Notes: generated by a model not told the origin, from the sequence alone. A stretch of DNA of 32,382 nucleotides from Methylobacterium sp. NEAU K (GCF_030700285.1 NZ_JAUYZJ010000042.1:1-32382); one strand, 5' to 3'. Shown: positions 7,965-18,000, numbered from the stretch's first letter. Numbers and translations are program-made.

Positions 7965-8720
7965 TCAGGCGCCGCCGCGGCCCGAGGCGACGGCGCAGCC
8001 GTGGTCCATCACGTCCTCGGCGCTGGCGCTCGGCGCCCGGTAGGCCAGCAGGAGGAAGCCCGGCTCGGGATCCCCCGCCGGCGTGGCGAACGCCGCGAAG
8101 CTCGTCCGGTGCAGGTCCGGCCGCGGCCCGGGCAGGGTGCGCAGGGCCGCGAACGGGTTGAAGCGCTCGGCCTCCGCTTCCGGCACGCGCAGCGCGACGT
8201 AGCGGTCGCCGGCGAGCGGCACCGGGAAGCGCGTCCAGGTCCCGCGGATCTGGCGCCCATGCGCCTTCACGGCCGCCAGCACGCTCGGCTTCAGGCAATC
8301 GAGATGGATGTGGAGCTGGTCCTGGCTCCGGCCCCTGGCCGAGTTGACCGCCAGCCCCACCGCCTCGGGCGGCAGCTTTCCCTTCAAGGCGTCCGATACG
8401 AACGGCCGCGCCGCGAGTGCCGCCCGCCAGTAGGCGGACCCGCGCGGGCCGCGCAGGATCGGGGCTTCCAGCCCGGCCACGGTGTCGGTGGGCATGACGA
8501 CGATGTGGGTCGGCTCGCCCGGCGCGCGCAGGACGGCCGAGCCGGGGCGGTCCTTGTCCCCGAGATCGACCGAGAGGCACGGAAACGTCCGGTCGGCGAT
8601 GCGCTTGGCGAGCACGCAGGTCTTCAGCGCGGCCCACAGCACGTCCCGGCTGGGATCCGGCGCCGCCGCGGCCGGCAGCGCGAGCGCGACGAGGAGGACG
8701 GCAAGCGGCGCGCAGCGCAT
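7965..8720 (-). CDS. cdh: CDP-diacylglycerol diphosphatase
   Basis: Hydrolyses CDP-diacylglycerol to phosphatidate and CMP. 251 aa with a signal peptide or N-terminal anchor (MRCAPLAVLLVALALPAAAA). The family hallmark is the HIT-like LHIHLDCLKP motif, preceded by SRGRSQDQ-like sequence (here NSARGRSQDQ). Other segments usual for Cdh are THIVVMPTDTVAGLE and the FNPF/LR region. Start ATG 8720 was chosen because AGGAG lies about 6 nt upstream and the signal peptide starts there; the frame stays open further upstream without a plausible N-terminus. It is divergent from the DUF2891 gene (143-bp spacer). The sequence predicts export, so the active site would face the periplasm. Confidence 0.87.
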   Translation of the reverse strand: MRCAPLAVLLVALALPAAAAPDPSRDVLWAALKTCVLAKRIADRTFPCLSVDLGDKDRPGSAVLRAPGEPTHIVVMPTDTVAGLEAPILRGPRGSAYWRAALAARPFVSDALKGKLPPEAVGLAVNSARGRSQDQLHIHLDCLKPSVLAAVKAHGRQIRGTWTRFPVPLAGDRYVALRVPEAEAERFNPFAALRTLPGPRPDLHRTSFAAFATPAGDPEPGFLLLAYRAPSASAEDVMDHGCAVASGRGGA

Positions 8721-8863
8721 GGAGGCTCCTGGTGGGGTCGGGCCGGCGGGGCTGCCCGGCTCGCCCGGCTTGCGATAACCGATCTCGGGCTGCGCCGGCA
8801 AAGCGTCCGATCCCGGGCGCTGACCGCGAAACCGCTGCCCTGTCCCCAACCTGGAGCTCGGCG

Positions 8864-9868
8864 ATGCCGTCCGCACTCACCCCGGAGATCGCCGCCCGCT
8901 TCGCCGCGACCGCCCTCGGCCATGTCAGCCGCGAGTATCCGAACAAGCCCGGGCACGTCCTGTCGGGGCCGGAGGATGCGCGCACACCCGCCGACCTGCA
9001 CCCGGTCTTCCACGGCAGCTACGATTGGCATTCCTGCGTCCACGGCTACTGGCTGCTGGCGCGCGTGCTGCGGCTGTTCCCGGACGGCCCGCAGGCCGGG
9101 GCGATCCGCGCGCGCCTCGACGCGCGGCTGGTGCCCGGGACGGTCGCGGGGGAATGCGCCTATTTCGCCGCCCCGACCGCGCGGGGCTTCGAGCGGCCCT
9201 ACGGCTGGGCATGGCTCCTGAAGCTCGCCGACGAACTGTCCCGCCTGCCCGAGCGCCGTTGGGCCGAGGCGCTGGCGCCGCTGGCCGTGATCGTCGCGCA
9301 GGGCTTCCGGGATTTCCTGCCGCTCGCCCCCTATCCGGTACGGGTGGGCACGCACTTCAACACCGCCTTCGCGCTGCGCCTCGCGGCCGACTACGCCGAG
9401 GGCGCGCGGGATGCCGCATTCGGCGACCTGCTGTTGCACACCGCCGAGCGCTGGTACGCGGCGGATGCGGATTGCCCCGCCTGGGGCGAGCCGGGCGGGG
9501 ACGACTTCCTGTCCTCCGCGCTGATCGAGGCGGAATGCATGCGCCGCCTCCTGCCGCCGGAGCGGTTCCGGCCCTGGTTCGACCGGTTCCTGCCGGGCCT
9601 CGCCGCGGGGCAGCCCGGCACCCTGTTCCGCCCGGCCGCCGTAACCGACCGCAGCGACGGGAAGATTGCGCATCTCGACGGGTTGAACCTCAGTCGCGCG
9701 TGGTGCTTCCGCGCGCTGGCCGCCACCCTGGAGCCGGATGACCCCCGACGCCCGCCGCTCTCCGCGGCGGCCGAGGCGCATCTGGCGGCGGGACTGCCGC
9801 ACGTGACCGGCGACTACATGGGGGAGCACTGGCTCGCGACCTTCGCGCTCCTCGCCCTGGAGACCTGA
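8864..9868 (+). CDS. DUF2891 family protein
   Basis: 334 aa, recognised as DUF2891 by the sequence HVSREYPNKPGHVL, HPVFHGSYDWHSCVHGYW and the repeated-helix pattern, with WEP/WGEPGGDDFLSSALIEAECM and the conserved ending VTGDYMGEHWLATFALLAL. No signal peptide or membrane segment. The all-alpha, Trp/His-rich pattern resembles alpha/alpha-toroid glycan-processing enzymes, but the biochemical function is not established. Start ATG 8864 follows GGAG at about 9 nt. The gene stands alone, divergent from cdh. Confidence 0.85.
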   Translation: MPSALTPEIAARFAATALGHVSREYPNKPGHVLSGPEDARTPADLHPVFHGSYDWHSCVHGYWLLARVLRLFPDGPQAGAIRARLDARLVPGTVAGECAYFAAPTARGFERPYGWAWLLKLADELSRLPERRWAEALAPLAVIVAQGFRDFLPLAPYPVRVGTHFNTAFALRLAADYAEGARDAAFGDLLLHTAERWYAADADCPAWGEPGGDDFLSSALIEAECMRRLLPPERFRPWFDRFLPGLAAGQPGTLFRPAAVTDRSDGKIAHLDGLNLSRAWCFRALAATLEPDDPRRPPLSAAAEAHLAAGLPHVTGDYMGEHWLATFALLALET

Positions 9869-9965
9869 GGGCTGGATGCGGTTCGACAGCGGCGGTTTCT
9901 GAGAAGATTCTGAGAACTCGTTGCCGCAGGCGGCGTTGTTCCGGATCGACCTCGAGGGGCCTCCG

Positions 9966-9994
9966 AAAAAGGACCGCCCCCGAAGGAGCGGCCC
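9966..9994 (-). terminator. Intrinsic terminator of small RNA copy A
   Basis: Arms GGGCCGCTCC and GGGGCGGTCC (10 pairs, two G-U) close a TTCG loop and are followed by TTTTT on the minus strand. Confidence 0.8.
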
Positions 9995-10060
9995 GAAGTC
10001 TAGGGAGGAAACGCCCACGAGGGGCCGCAGCACGGCGACGCCTTTGCGGCGCTGCGGCGC
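9966..10060 (-). ncRNA. Small RNA copy A, alpha-r8/MmgR-like
   Basis: On the minus strand: a perfect 8-bp hairpin GCCGCAGC (10051-10058) with GCTGCGGC (10024-10031), then the single-stranded core TTTCCTCCCT (10002-10011 in complement), CTAGACTTC, and a terminator with a UUCG loop and T5. It shares about 38 nearly identical bases with copy B at 24631-24722. The 5' hairpin sequence differs but pairing is kept. The UUUCCUCCCU core followed by a terminator is the feature reported for the alphaproteobacterial alpha-r8 (MmgR) sRNAs, linked in Sinorhizobium to polyhydroxybutyrate control. The 5' end is a guess. It starts about 50 nt after the stop of the 97-aa gene, so it could have its own promoter or be cut from that mRNA. 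Confidence 0.7.
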
Positions 10061-10106
10061 GTCAACCGGGTGGCGGCGCTCTGGTTCCGCGGCTGGGCGC
10101 GCCTGG

Positions 10107-10400
10107 CTATGAGGGGGGGGCCTTGCCGCGCGGCGTCACCGCGGGGCCGCCGATCGCCGCGACCGGGGCCGGTCCCGGGACGCGGCGCGCCTCGCCGGTC
10201 CCGAACTCTGCCCGGTAACTGCGCTCCAGCGTCATGAGCGCGCGCAGGGGCGTCTCGGCCAGATCCAGCAGCTTGGCGTCTCGCCAGCGCAGCTTCGTGC
10301 TGCCGCGGCGGCGGAACCAGCGCGGCCGCTCCTCCTCGACGAGCAGGATGAGCTTGCCGGTCCAGGTCCGGCGGAACCAGAAACGTCCGGTTAAAGTCAT
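10107..10400 (-). CDS. Short protein of unknown function
   Basis: 97 aa, basic and aromatic at its N-terminus (MTLTGRFWFRRTWTGK, then EEERPRWFRR), with a Pro/Ala-rich C-terminal tail. No signal peptide, membrane segment or known motif was seen. Start ATG 10400 was chosen as the nearest start to the protein-like sequence; ATG 10421 (adding MLRRRAA) is possible. It lies downstream of the histidine kinase on the same strand (101-nt gap) and upstream of small RNA copy A. Codon use is like the neighbours. I do not recognise the family. Confidence 0.65.
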   Translation of the reverse strand: MTLTGRFWFRRTWTGKLILLVEEERPRWFRRRGSTKLRWRDAKLLDLAETPLRALMTLERSYRAEFGTGEARRVPGPAPVAAIGGPAVTPRGKAPPS

Positions 10401-10501
10401 GGCGGCACGGCGCCTCAGCATCCACGATGCCAATGCTACTGTCGGTGCGGGTAGTCGGGAATCGTCCAGGTTAGAACTTGGCCGGCGCGGGATGAGAATT
10501 T

Positions 10502-13354
10502 TTATTCGTGCCGCGATAGGCCCGACGCGCTGACCGGCTTCGCGGCGGATGGGGCTGCCCCGGACGAGGGCGGGGTCCGGCGCTTCGTCGCGTCGTAGAG
10601 GACCTGGGCGAGTTGCTCGGCCGAATAGGGTTTGCGCACGAGCGCGAAGCCGTGCGTGTCGTCCTTGGCCAGGATGTGGCTGTAGCCGGAGGTCAGGACC
10701 ACCGGCAGGTCCGGCCGGTTGATCTGCAACCGCCGGGCGAGCGCGACGCCGCCGATCCCGGGCATGACCACATCGGAGAAAACCGCGTCGAAGCGGTTCG
10801 GCGTGCGCTCCAGTTCGCCGAGCGCCTCCTCGGCAGACTTGGCCCAGATCGGTGCGTGGCCCAGATCTTCGAGGATCTGGGTGCAGAAGCGCCCCACCTC
10901 CAGGTTGTCCTCCACCACCAGGATGCACAGGCCCCTCTGCGGCTCCGCCTCGCGCCGGTCGTCCCGGCCGGCATCGGCCGCCTCCGAAGGAGCCTCGACC
11001 TGCGGCAGGTAGAGGGTGAAGGTGGTGCCGTGGCCGGGCACGCTCGCCACATCGATGTCGCCGCCGGACTGCTTGGCGAAGCCGATCACTTGGCTGAGTC
11101 CCAGCCCGGTCCCCTTGCCGATCTCCTTGGTGGTGAAGAACGGCTCGAAGATCCGGCCGAGGTCCGGCGCCGGGATCCCGGTGCCCGTATCCACGACCCG
11201 CACCGCCACGAACGGCCCCGGCGCCCCGGCATGCCCGCGGATGGCGGGCATCGGGCGGCCGCCATCGAGGCGCAGGGTGAGACGGCCTTCCCCGCCCATC
11301 GCGTCACGGGCATTGACCGCCATGTTGATCAGCGCCGTCTCGAACTGGCTCTCGTCCGCGCGCACGAAGCAGGCCGTGTCAGGCAGGTCCGTACCGACGT
11401 GGATGCGGGCGCCCGTGAGCGAATCGAGCATGTCGGCGATGCTTCGCAGGCGCTCGCAGATGTCGAAGACCTGGGGCTTGAGCGCTTGGCGCCGGGCGAA
11501 GGCGAGGAGCTGGCCCGTGAGCTTGGCGGCGCGGTCCACCGTGTCGGAGACCGCGTCGAGGTAGCGCCGCCGGCGCTCCTCGGCCAGCTCCGGCCGGCGC
11601 AGGAACTCGACGGACGAGCGGATGATGGTCAGCAGGTTGTTGAAGTCGTGCGCCACGCCGCCGGTGAGCTGGCCGATCGCCTCCAGCTTCTGCGATTGCC
11701 GCAGCGCGTCCTCGGCCTGGCGCTGCTCGGTGATGTCGCGCCCGAAGCCGTAGAACAGCCTGTCCTCCGGCACCACGGTCCAGAGCACCCGCCGACTGTC
11801 GCCGGCGCGGGTCGTGCACGCGAGTTCGACATCCTCGACCCGGCGGCCCTCCCACAGGGGGCGCAGGGCCGTGAGCGCCGCGTCCCGCTCCGGGGCCGCC
11901 ACGAAGTCCAGAGCGGCCCGGCCCAGGGTCTCCGCCTCTGACCAGCCGAGCGCCCGGCTCCAGGACGGATTCACCGAATGGATCCGCCCGTCCTTGGCCG
12001 CGACGAACTTCAGCACCGGCGACAGGGTCCAGACCCGGTCGCGGTCGCGCGTCTGCGCGGCGACCTGCGCCTCCAGGCTGTCCGCCCGCGACTGGAGCAA
12101 CGCCTCGACCCCCTTCCGATCGGAGACATCGTGCGCGAAGACGTAGAACCCTTCGACCCGCCCGTCGGCCGCGCGGCGCGGAAGATAGCGGGTGTCGGCG
12201 ATCCAGGCCTCACCGTCCGGACCCTTCCAGGTCAACTCGGTCCGGACCTCGTGCCCTGCCAGCGCCTGCTCGATGGCGGAACGCCGGGCCTCGAACGCCT
12301 CTGGGCCGAGAAGATCGATCATCGACCGCCCGACCACATCGGCGGGAGACCGGCCGGTCCAGGTCTCGTAGGCGGCGTTGGCGAACTGGTAGATGCCCTT
12401 GCTGTCGATGACGGCGATCAGGACCGGCATCGCGTCGGCGACCAGCCGAAGCTCCGCCTCCCGTGCCCGGAGCGCCAGCTCGCTCCGCCGCCGGTCGGTG
12501 ATGTCGTTGAACAGGATGGCGACCCGGTTCCGAACCGGCCCGTCGACCCGGTAGGCGTGCACGTCGTACCAGCGGCCGAGGCTCGCGGCCGCTTCCTCGA
12601 AGCGGGCCGGCTCCCCCGTCCGGGCGACCCGGCCGTAGATGTCGAACCAATGCTGTTCGTGGTCGGGTGCGAGGTCCCGCATCCACTTGCCCACCACGTC
12701 CCTCAGGCCGGTCTGCCGCTCGAAGGCCGGGTTGACCTCCAGATAGCGGTAGTCGACCGCGCGCTCGCCGCCCTCGAATTTCAGCTCGATGAGGCAGAAG
12801 CCGGCCTCGATGAACTCGAACAGGGAGCGGTAGCGCTCCTCGGTCCGGCGCAGGGCCGCCTCGGCGCACCGGCTCTCCAGCTGCGTCATGACCGTCCGGG
12901 CCAGCGCCTTCAGGATGAAGAGCTGCTGTTCGGTGAGCGTGCGCGGCTCGCGGTCGAGGACGCACAGGGTCCCGATGGTCCAGCCATCGGGGGTCACGAG
13001 CGCCACGCCGGCGTAGAAGCGCAGGTGCGGCTCGCCCGCGACCAGGACGTTGGCGGCCCGGTCCGGCTCCGCTGCCAGATCCGGCAGCACCAGGACACCG
13101 TCGGCGCGCAGGGCCTCGGTGCAGAATCCGGAGGCGAGCGGCATCTCCCGCGCCGTATGACCGACGGCAGCCTTGATCCATTGCCGGTCGGCGTCGATGA
13201 AATTGATATGCGCCATCGGCGTGCCGCAGGCCTGGGCGGCCATCTCGGCGATCTCGTCGAACTCGCGCTCCGGGACCGTGTCCAGGATGGCGTAGCTGCG
13301 TAGCGCAGCGAGGCGTTGGGGATGCAGGGGCTCGAAACCCGACGGGCAGGACAT
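10502..13354 (-). CDS. Hybrid histidine kinase with GAF and PAS sensor domains
   Basis: About 950 aa, soluble (no membrane segments). Positions are counted from the GTG at 13372. Order: GAF (about 22-165, LDTVPEREFDEI, GFCTEAL, GTLCVLD), PAS (175-298, ending NDITDRR), PAS (305-420, ending AHDVSDRK), PAS (450-550, ending GRDITEQR). Then come HisKA (phospho-acceptor His 575 in GGVAHDFNN), HATPase (N-box NMAVNARDAM, G1 VDTGTGIP, G2 GKGTGLGLS) and a receiver (about 815-930; phospho-acceptor Asp 867 in FSDVVMPG, Lys in VRKPY). The HWE-free HDFNN H-box and C-terminal receiver are typical of alphaproteobacterial cytosolic hybrid kinases. Start ATG 13354 is given; GTG 13372 with GAGG 6 nt upstream is equally possible. 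No partner regulator lies next to it. The signal is unknown; GAF/PAS sensors may bind heme, flavin or small ligands. Confidence 0.93.
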   Translation of the reverse strand: MSCPSGFEPLHPQRLAALRSYAILDTVPEREFDEIAEMAAQACGTPMAHINFIDADRQWIKAAVGHTAREMPLASGFCTEALRADGVLVLPDLAAEPDRAANVLVAGEPHLRFYAGVALVTPDGWTIGTLCVLDREPRTLTEQQLFILKALARTVMTQLESRCAEAALRRTEERYRSLFEFIEAGFCLIELKFEGGERAVDYRYLEVNPAFERQTGLRDVVGKWMRDLAPDHEQHWFDIYGRVARTGEPARFEEAAASLGRWYDVHAYRVDGPVRNRVAILFNDITDRRRSELALRAREAELRLVADAMPVLIAVIDSKGIYQFANAAYETWTGRSPADVVGRSMIDLLGPEAFEARRSAIEQALAGHEVRTELTWKGPDGEAWIADTRYLPRRAADGRVEGFYVFAHDVSDRKGVEALLQSRADSLEAQVAAQTRDRDRVWTLSPVLKFVAAKDGRIHSVNPSWSRALGWSEAETLGRAALDFVAAPERDAALTALRPLWEGRRVEDVELACTTRAGDSRRVLWTVVPEDRLFYGFGRDITEQRQAEDALRQSQKLEAIGQLTGGVAHDFNNLLTIIRSSVEFLRRPELAEERRRRYLDAVSDTVDRAAKLTGQLLAFARRQALKPQVFDICERLRSIADMLDSLTGARIHVGTDLPDTACFVRADESQFETALINMAVNARDAMGGEGRLTLRLDGGRPMPAIRGHAGAPGPFVAVRVVDTGTGIPAPDLGRIFEPFFTTKEIGKGTGLGLSQVIGFAKQSGGDIDVASVPGHGTTFTLYLPQVEAPSEAADAGRDDRREAEPQRGLCILVVEDNLEVGRFCTQILEDLGHAPIWAKSAEEALGELERTPNRFDAVFSDVVMPGIGGVALARRLQINRPDLPVVLTSGYSHILAKDDTHGFALVRKPYSAEQLAQVLYDATKRRTPPSSGAAPSAAKPVSASGLSRHE

Positions 13355-13372
13355 GGTCTCGTTCCGCGACAC

Positions 13373-13781
13373 GCGAGCCTCATATCCCAGGGCTTTGACC
13401 CCCCCAAGTGAGTCGGCGCAACGCCGGTCCTGCGGGTTGTTGTGCAGGCTCCCTACAATGAGAAGCTGTTAAGAGCACCTCACAAAACTCCTGCTGAGCC
13501 GTCGCGCTCGGTGAGAGGACGGCCTGTGATCGGGAGCCGTGTGAGAGGCTGTGCGTCGAGCCGTCCGAATGCCCGGCGCGGATCGACGCCCCGCCGTCAC
13601 GCTGCCTGTCGGCGCACTCGACCGGGTGTCGCGGACCGGCCCAGGCCGGCGGCCGAATGCCGTCCGCTGGCCGCCGCGCCTGTGGCGATCCGACGGGAAC
13701 CCATCCCGCACGGACAGATGTGGAGTATTGTCGCGGCACCCGCCGAAGCAGGCGGCGGCACGTTGGCATGCGTGGCTCGGC
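13373..13781. other. Intergenic region without a recognised gene (409 bp)
   Basis: Divergent spacer between the kinase and the acyl-CoA-dehydrogenase-like gene, so it must hold promoters for both. Segment 13456-13490 is locally AT-rich (GTTAAGAGCACCTCACAAAACTC) and could be part of the kinase promoter or an old IS end; neither is convincing. The frame of the flavoprotein gene is open upstream to 13551 but that part has no protein-like sequence. Confidence 0.5.
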
Positions 13782-14960
13782 ATGACGGGATGGGGCGTGG
13801 ATCTCAGGCTCGACGACTTCGCGTGGGACGCCCGCGGCGATCCGGTTTCGGCGGCACGCGCGGTGGCCGAGGGCGCCGCGCGCCGGGCCGGCGGCCAGGA
13901 TTATGATGGCGGCTTCCCGGCCGAGGACGTGGCGGCGCTGGCCCGCGCCGGGCTGCTCGCCGCGCCCGTCCCCCGGCGCGACGGCGGCGCGGGCCTCGGC
14001 GAAGAGACGAACGGGTCGATCCTGCGTGCCGTGCTCACGCGGATCGGATGCGGTAGCCTGGCGCTGGGGCGCCTGTACGAGGGGCATGTCAACGCGGTCC
14101 AGCTCGTCGCCCGCTACGGCACCGGCGCGGGGCGAACCCGCCTGCTGGCGGACGCCGTCCAGGGCCACCTGTTCGGCGTCTGGAACACCGAGCCGCCCGG
14201 CAATGGGCTGCTGATCGACGCCGCCGACGGAGCCCCCGTCCTGCGCGGCGTGAAGAGCTTCGCCTCCGGGGCCGGCTTCGTGACCCGCGCCCTCGTCACC
14301 GCGCAGCATGCGGGCGACGCACCGGCCGGCGGGTCGCAGATGATCGTCGTCGCGCTCGAACCCGGCGAGCGGGCGGATCCGTCGGCTTGGCGGGCGCACG
14401 GGATGCGTGCCTCGGCGAGCGGGACAGTCGACTTCACGGGCCTCGGCGCCGATCGCTTCACGCCCGTCGGCGCCCCCGACGACTATCAGGCCCAGCCGCA
14501 TTTCTCGAGCGGCGCGTGGCGCTTCCTCGCCGTCCAGCTCGGCGGCCTGGAGGCTGTGCTCGACGCGTGGCGCGGCCACCTCGCCGCGACCGGGCGCGGC
14601 GAGGACCCGCACCAGCTCGCCCGCCTCGGCGAGGGCGTGATCGCGGCCGAGACCGCGCGGCTCTGGGTGGCGCGGGCGGCCGCGGCCGCGAGCGAGTTGG
14701 AGGGCGACGGGGACGGGATCGTGGCCTACGTGAACCTCGCGCGCTTCGCCGTCGAGCGGGCCGGGCTCGACCTCCTGGAGCGGGCGCAGCGCTCGGTCGG
14801 CCTTCAGGGCTTCCTGCGCGACCACCCGCTGGAGCGTCTCGCCCGCGATCTGGCGACCTACCTGCGCCAGCCCGGGCCCGACCGGGCGCTCACCGAGGGG
14901 GCCCGCCACGTCCTTCGAGCGCCGCAGGCGAGCGGCGATCTCTGGCTGGACGAAGCCTGA
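13782..14960 (+). CDS. Acyl-CoA-dehydrogenase-like flavoprotein
   Basis: 392 aa. N-terminal helical domain (YDGGFPAEDVAALARAGLLAAPVP), middle beta domain (FGVWNTEPPGNG, GVKSFASGAGFVTRALV, MRASASGTVDFTGL, the last equivalent to the substrate-adjacent strand of ACADs), and a C-terminal helical bundle ending RDLATYLRQPGPD. Family members use FAD to oxidise acyl-CoA; this divergent branch also contains FMN-dependent monooxygenases (DszC/SfnB-like). A catalytic glutamate could not be placed by eye, so dehydrogenation of acyl-CoA is not assured. Start ATG 13782 is supported by onset of conserved-looking sequence. It is followed 110 nt later by the coupling-factor gene on the same strand. Confidence 0.8.
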   Translation: MTGWGVDLRLDDFAWDARGDPVSAARAVAEGAARRAGGQDYDGGFPAEDVAALARAGLLAAPVPRRDGGAGLGEETNGSILRAVLTRIGCGSLALGRLYEGHVNAVQLVARYGTGAGRTRLLADAVQGHLFGVWNTEPPGNGLLIDAADGAPVLRGVKSFASGAGFVTRALVTAQHAGDAPAGGSQMIVVALEPGERADPSAWRAHGMRASASGTVDFTGLGADRFTPVGAPDDYQAQPHFSSGAWRFLAVQLGGLEAVLDAWRGHLAATGRGEDPHQLARLGEGVIAAETARLWVARAAAAASELEGDGDGIVAYVNLARFAVERAGLDLLERAQRSVGLQGFLRDHPLERLARDLATYLRQPGPDRALTEGARHVLRAPQASGDLWLDEA

Positions 14961-15070
14961 TCGAACGAAGCTGGGGACCGCGGGTGCGGGACTGTGGATC
15001 GGATCGCCTCGGCCGGGACCCGCCGGCGGCCATCCGGCGTTTCCAGCCTCGGGACAGGTTCGGATCAGGC

Positions 15071-18000
15071 ATGGCCAAGCGCAGGACGAAGACGAACGCC
15101 CGGCAGGCAGCCGAGGACGCGCCGCTGATGCCGACCGGAGCGCTGGCCGTGGCGCTGCTCCGCCTCGCCGACGGTGCCGCGCCCCTCGTCCACGTCGCCC
15201 GGGATGGGCGGCGGCTCGAGGAGCTGGCCGCGACCCTGCGGGCCCTGGAGCCCGCCACGACGGTCGCCGTCTACCCGGAATGGGACTGTCTGCCCTTCGA
15301 CCATGCGTCGCCGTCGCGGGCGACGATGGGCGCCCGGGCCGCCACGATGCGCTGGCTCACCGACCGGGATGCGCTGCCGGGCTTTGTGCTGACGACAGCG
15401 CCCGCCCTGATCCAGCGGGTGCCGCCGCCGGAGACCTGGGCCTCGGCCCGGGTGAGCCTGCGGATCGGTGACCCCCTCGACGTGGCCACCGCGACGGCCG
15501 ATCTAAAGCGCCTCGGCTACATCCTCGACGAGCGCGTCGACGAGCCCGGGGAGATCGCGGTCCGAGGGCGCACCATCGAGGTCTTCCCCGCCGCGGCGCC
15601 GCGGCCCTGCCGGATCGAGCACGCGGCGGGCCGCGTCACCGCCATCCGCTCCTACGACCCGATCTCGCAGCGCTCCGTCGCCGAGGTGCGGCACCTCGTG
15701 ATCGACCCGGCCACGGAGATCGTCCTGGCCCCCGAGTCCGGCCAGCGCCTCGAGCCCTTCACCGGTCAGGAGCATCGCCTCGACCGCTACTACCCGAGCC
15801 TCGTCACCCTCCTCGATTACGTGCCCGATGCCCGCCTCGTGGTCGAGGACGGCACGCAGGCCCGGGTCGACGCCTTCTACGAGCAGATGGCGGAGGCCGG
15901 GGCCCGGCGCCGCCCCCGGGATCGGCCGGTCGCCGGCGAGGGCCTCTACATCGCCCGCGCGGCATGGCGGGACATCGTGGCGTCCCGCACCCGGGCCATG
16001 GCCACCGCCGGGGCGGCCGAGCCCGTCGGGATGCCGGTCTTCGCCCGTGAGCGCCGGCCGGAGGCGGCGTTCGCCAAGGCGATGCGCGCGCGGCTGAAGG
16101 CGGGTGACATCGTCGTGCTGGCCGGCACGCGCCAGCCGCTCCGGCGCCTCGTGCGCCAGGCCGGCAAGATCGCAGAGCGTCCGGTCCGCCTGATCGATGC
16201 CTGGTCCGACGTCGCCGAGGCGGCACCGGGGGATATCCTCGCCCTGGAAGCGCCGGTCGGCGCCGGGTTCCGGGTCCCCGGACACGGCGCGACCGTGATC
16301 GCCGCCGCCGACCTGTTCGGGCCGGATGCCGCGGTGGCCGGCACGGCGCGCGCGATCCTGCCGATGGGCGAGGTCGACCTGCGCCCCGGCGACGTCGCGG
16401 TGGACCGCGACCACGGCCTGTGCGTGTTCGAGGGGCTGGAGCCCGTCGAGGCTCCAGGCCGTCTCGCCTCGGGAGCCGAGCCCTCCGAGGCCCTGCGCCT
16501 GCGGTTTGCCGGCGACGCGATCCTGATGGTGCCGGTGACCCAGGCCGACCGGATCTGGCGCTACGGCCCGGAACCGGACGCGGTCACCCTCGACAAGCTC
16601 GACGGCGGCACCTGGGCGCGCCGCCGCCTGGAGGCGGAAGCCACCATGGCGCGGACCGCCCGCCTCATGCTGGAGGCCGCCCGGGCCCGCCGGGAGACCG
16701 CGGCGCCGGTGCTGGCGCCCCCGGCCCGGGACATGGAGCGGTTCGCCGCCGGCTTCGGCTTCGCGCCCACTCCCGACCAAGCCGCGGCGGTCGACGCGCT
16801 GATGGCCGATCTCGCCTCCGGCCGGCCGATGGACCGGCTCGTGTGCGGCGATGTCGGGTTCGGCAAGACCGAGGTCGCGCTCCGGGCGCTGGCGGCCGCG
16901 ATTTTTTCCGGGAAGCAGGCCGCGCTGATCGCCCCGACCACGGTGCTGGCGCGCCAGCATGCCGAGACGCTGCGCCGCCGCTTCGGCCGCTTCGGCATCG
17001 CGGTCGCGCAGCTCTCGCGGCTCGTGGCGCCGGCCGAGGCCAAGCGGGTGAAGGCCGGGCTGGCCGACGGCTCGATCCGGCTCGTGGTCGGCACGCACGC
17101 CCTTGCCGGGCGCGGTGTGCGCTTCTCCGATCTCGGCCTGACGGTGATCGACGAGGAGCAGCGTTTCGGCGCCAGGATGAAGGCGGATCTGCGCCGCCTC
17201 GCTGCAGGCGGCCACGTTCTCACGCTGACCGCCACGCCGATCCCGCGCACGCTCCAGGCGGCGCTGGTCGGCCTCCAGAGCCTCAGCGTCATCGCCACGC
17301 CCCCGGCCCTGCGCCAGCCGGTCCGGACCGTGGTGGCGCCCTTCGACGCCGACGCGATCCGGGAGGCCCTGATCCGCGAGCATCGCCGCGGCGGCCAGAG
17401 CTTCGTGGTCTGCCCGCGCATCGAGGACCTCGCTCCCATGGCCGAGCGCCTGCGCGGCCTCGTGCCGGGCCTCGACGTGCTGGTGGCGCACGGGGACCTG
17501 AAGCCTTCGGCCATGGACGAGGTCATGGTCCGCTTCGCCGACGGCGACGGCGACGTGCTGCTGGCCACCGCCATCGTGGAGAGCGGTCTCGACGTGCCCC
17601 GGGCCAACACCATGCTGGTCTGGGACGCCGCCCGGTTCGGGCTGGCCCAGCTCCATCAGCTGCGCGGCCGGGTCGGCCGCGGCCAGCGGCGGGGGGTGGT
17701 CTATCTGCTGAGCGACCCCGCCGCGCCGCCACCGCCGGCCGCCCTACAGCGCCTGCGCGCCCTGGAGGCTCTCGACCGCCTGGGCGCCGGCTTCGCGGTC
17801 AGCGCCCGCGACCTCGACCTGCGGGGCGCCGGCGACCTTGTCGGCGAGGACCAGGCCGGCCACGCCAAGCTCGTCGGACTCGGCCTCTACCAGCACCTGC
17901 TGCAGCTGGCGCTGACCGCCGCCAAGGGCGAGGCCGCCGAGGATTGGAGCCCGGAGATCGAGATCGGGCTGCCGAGCCGGATTCCCGCGGATTATGTGCC

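Noticed and set aside
13467..13490. Segment resembling an IS terminal repeat (GTTAAGAGCACCTCACAAAACTC)
   Set aside because: No partner inverted repeat or transposase remnant was found nearby; the resemblance is from general memory only.
14387..15070. Upstream extension of the Mfd frame
   Set aside because: Overlaps the flavoprotein gene and is low-complexity Arg/Ala/Gly; Mfd similarity starts after 15071.
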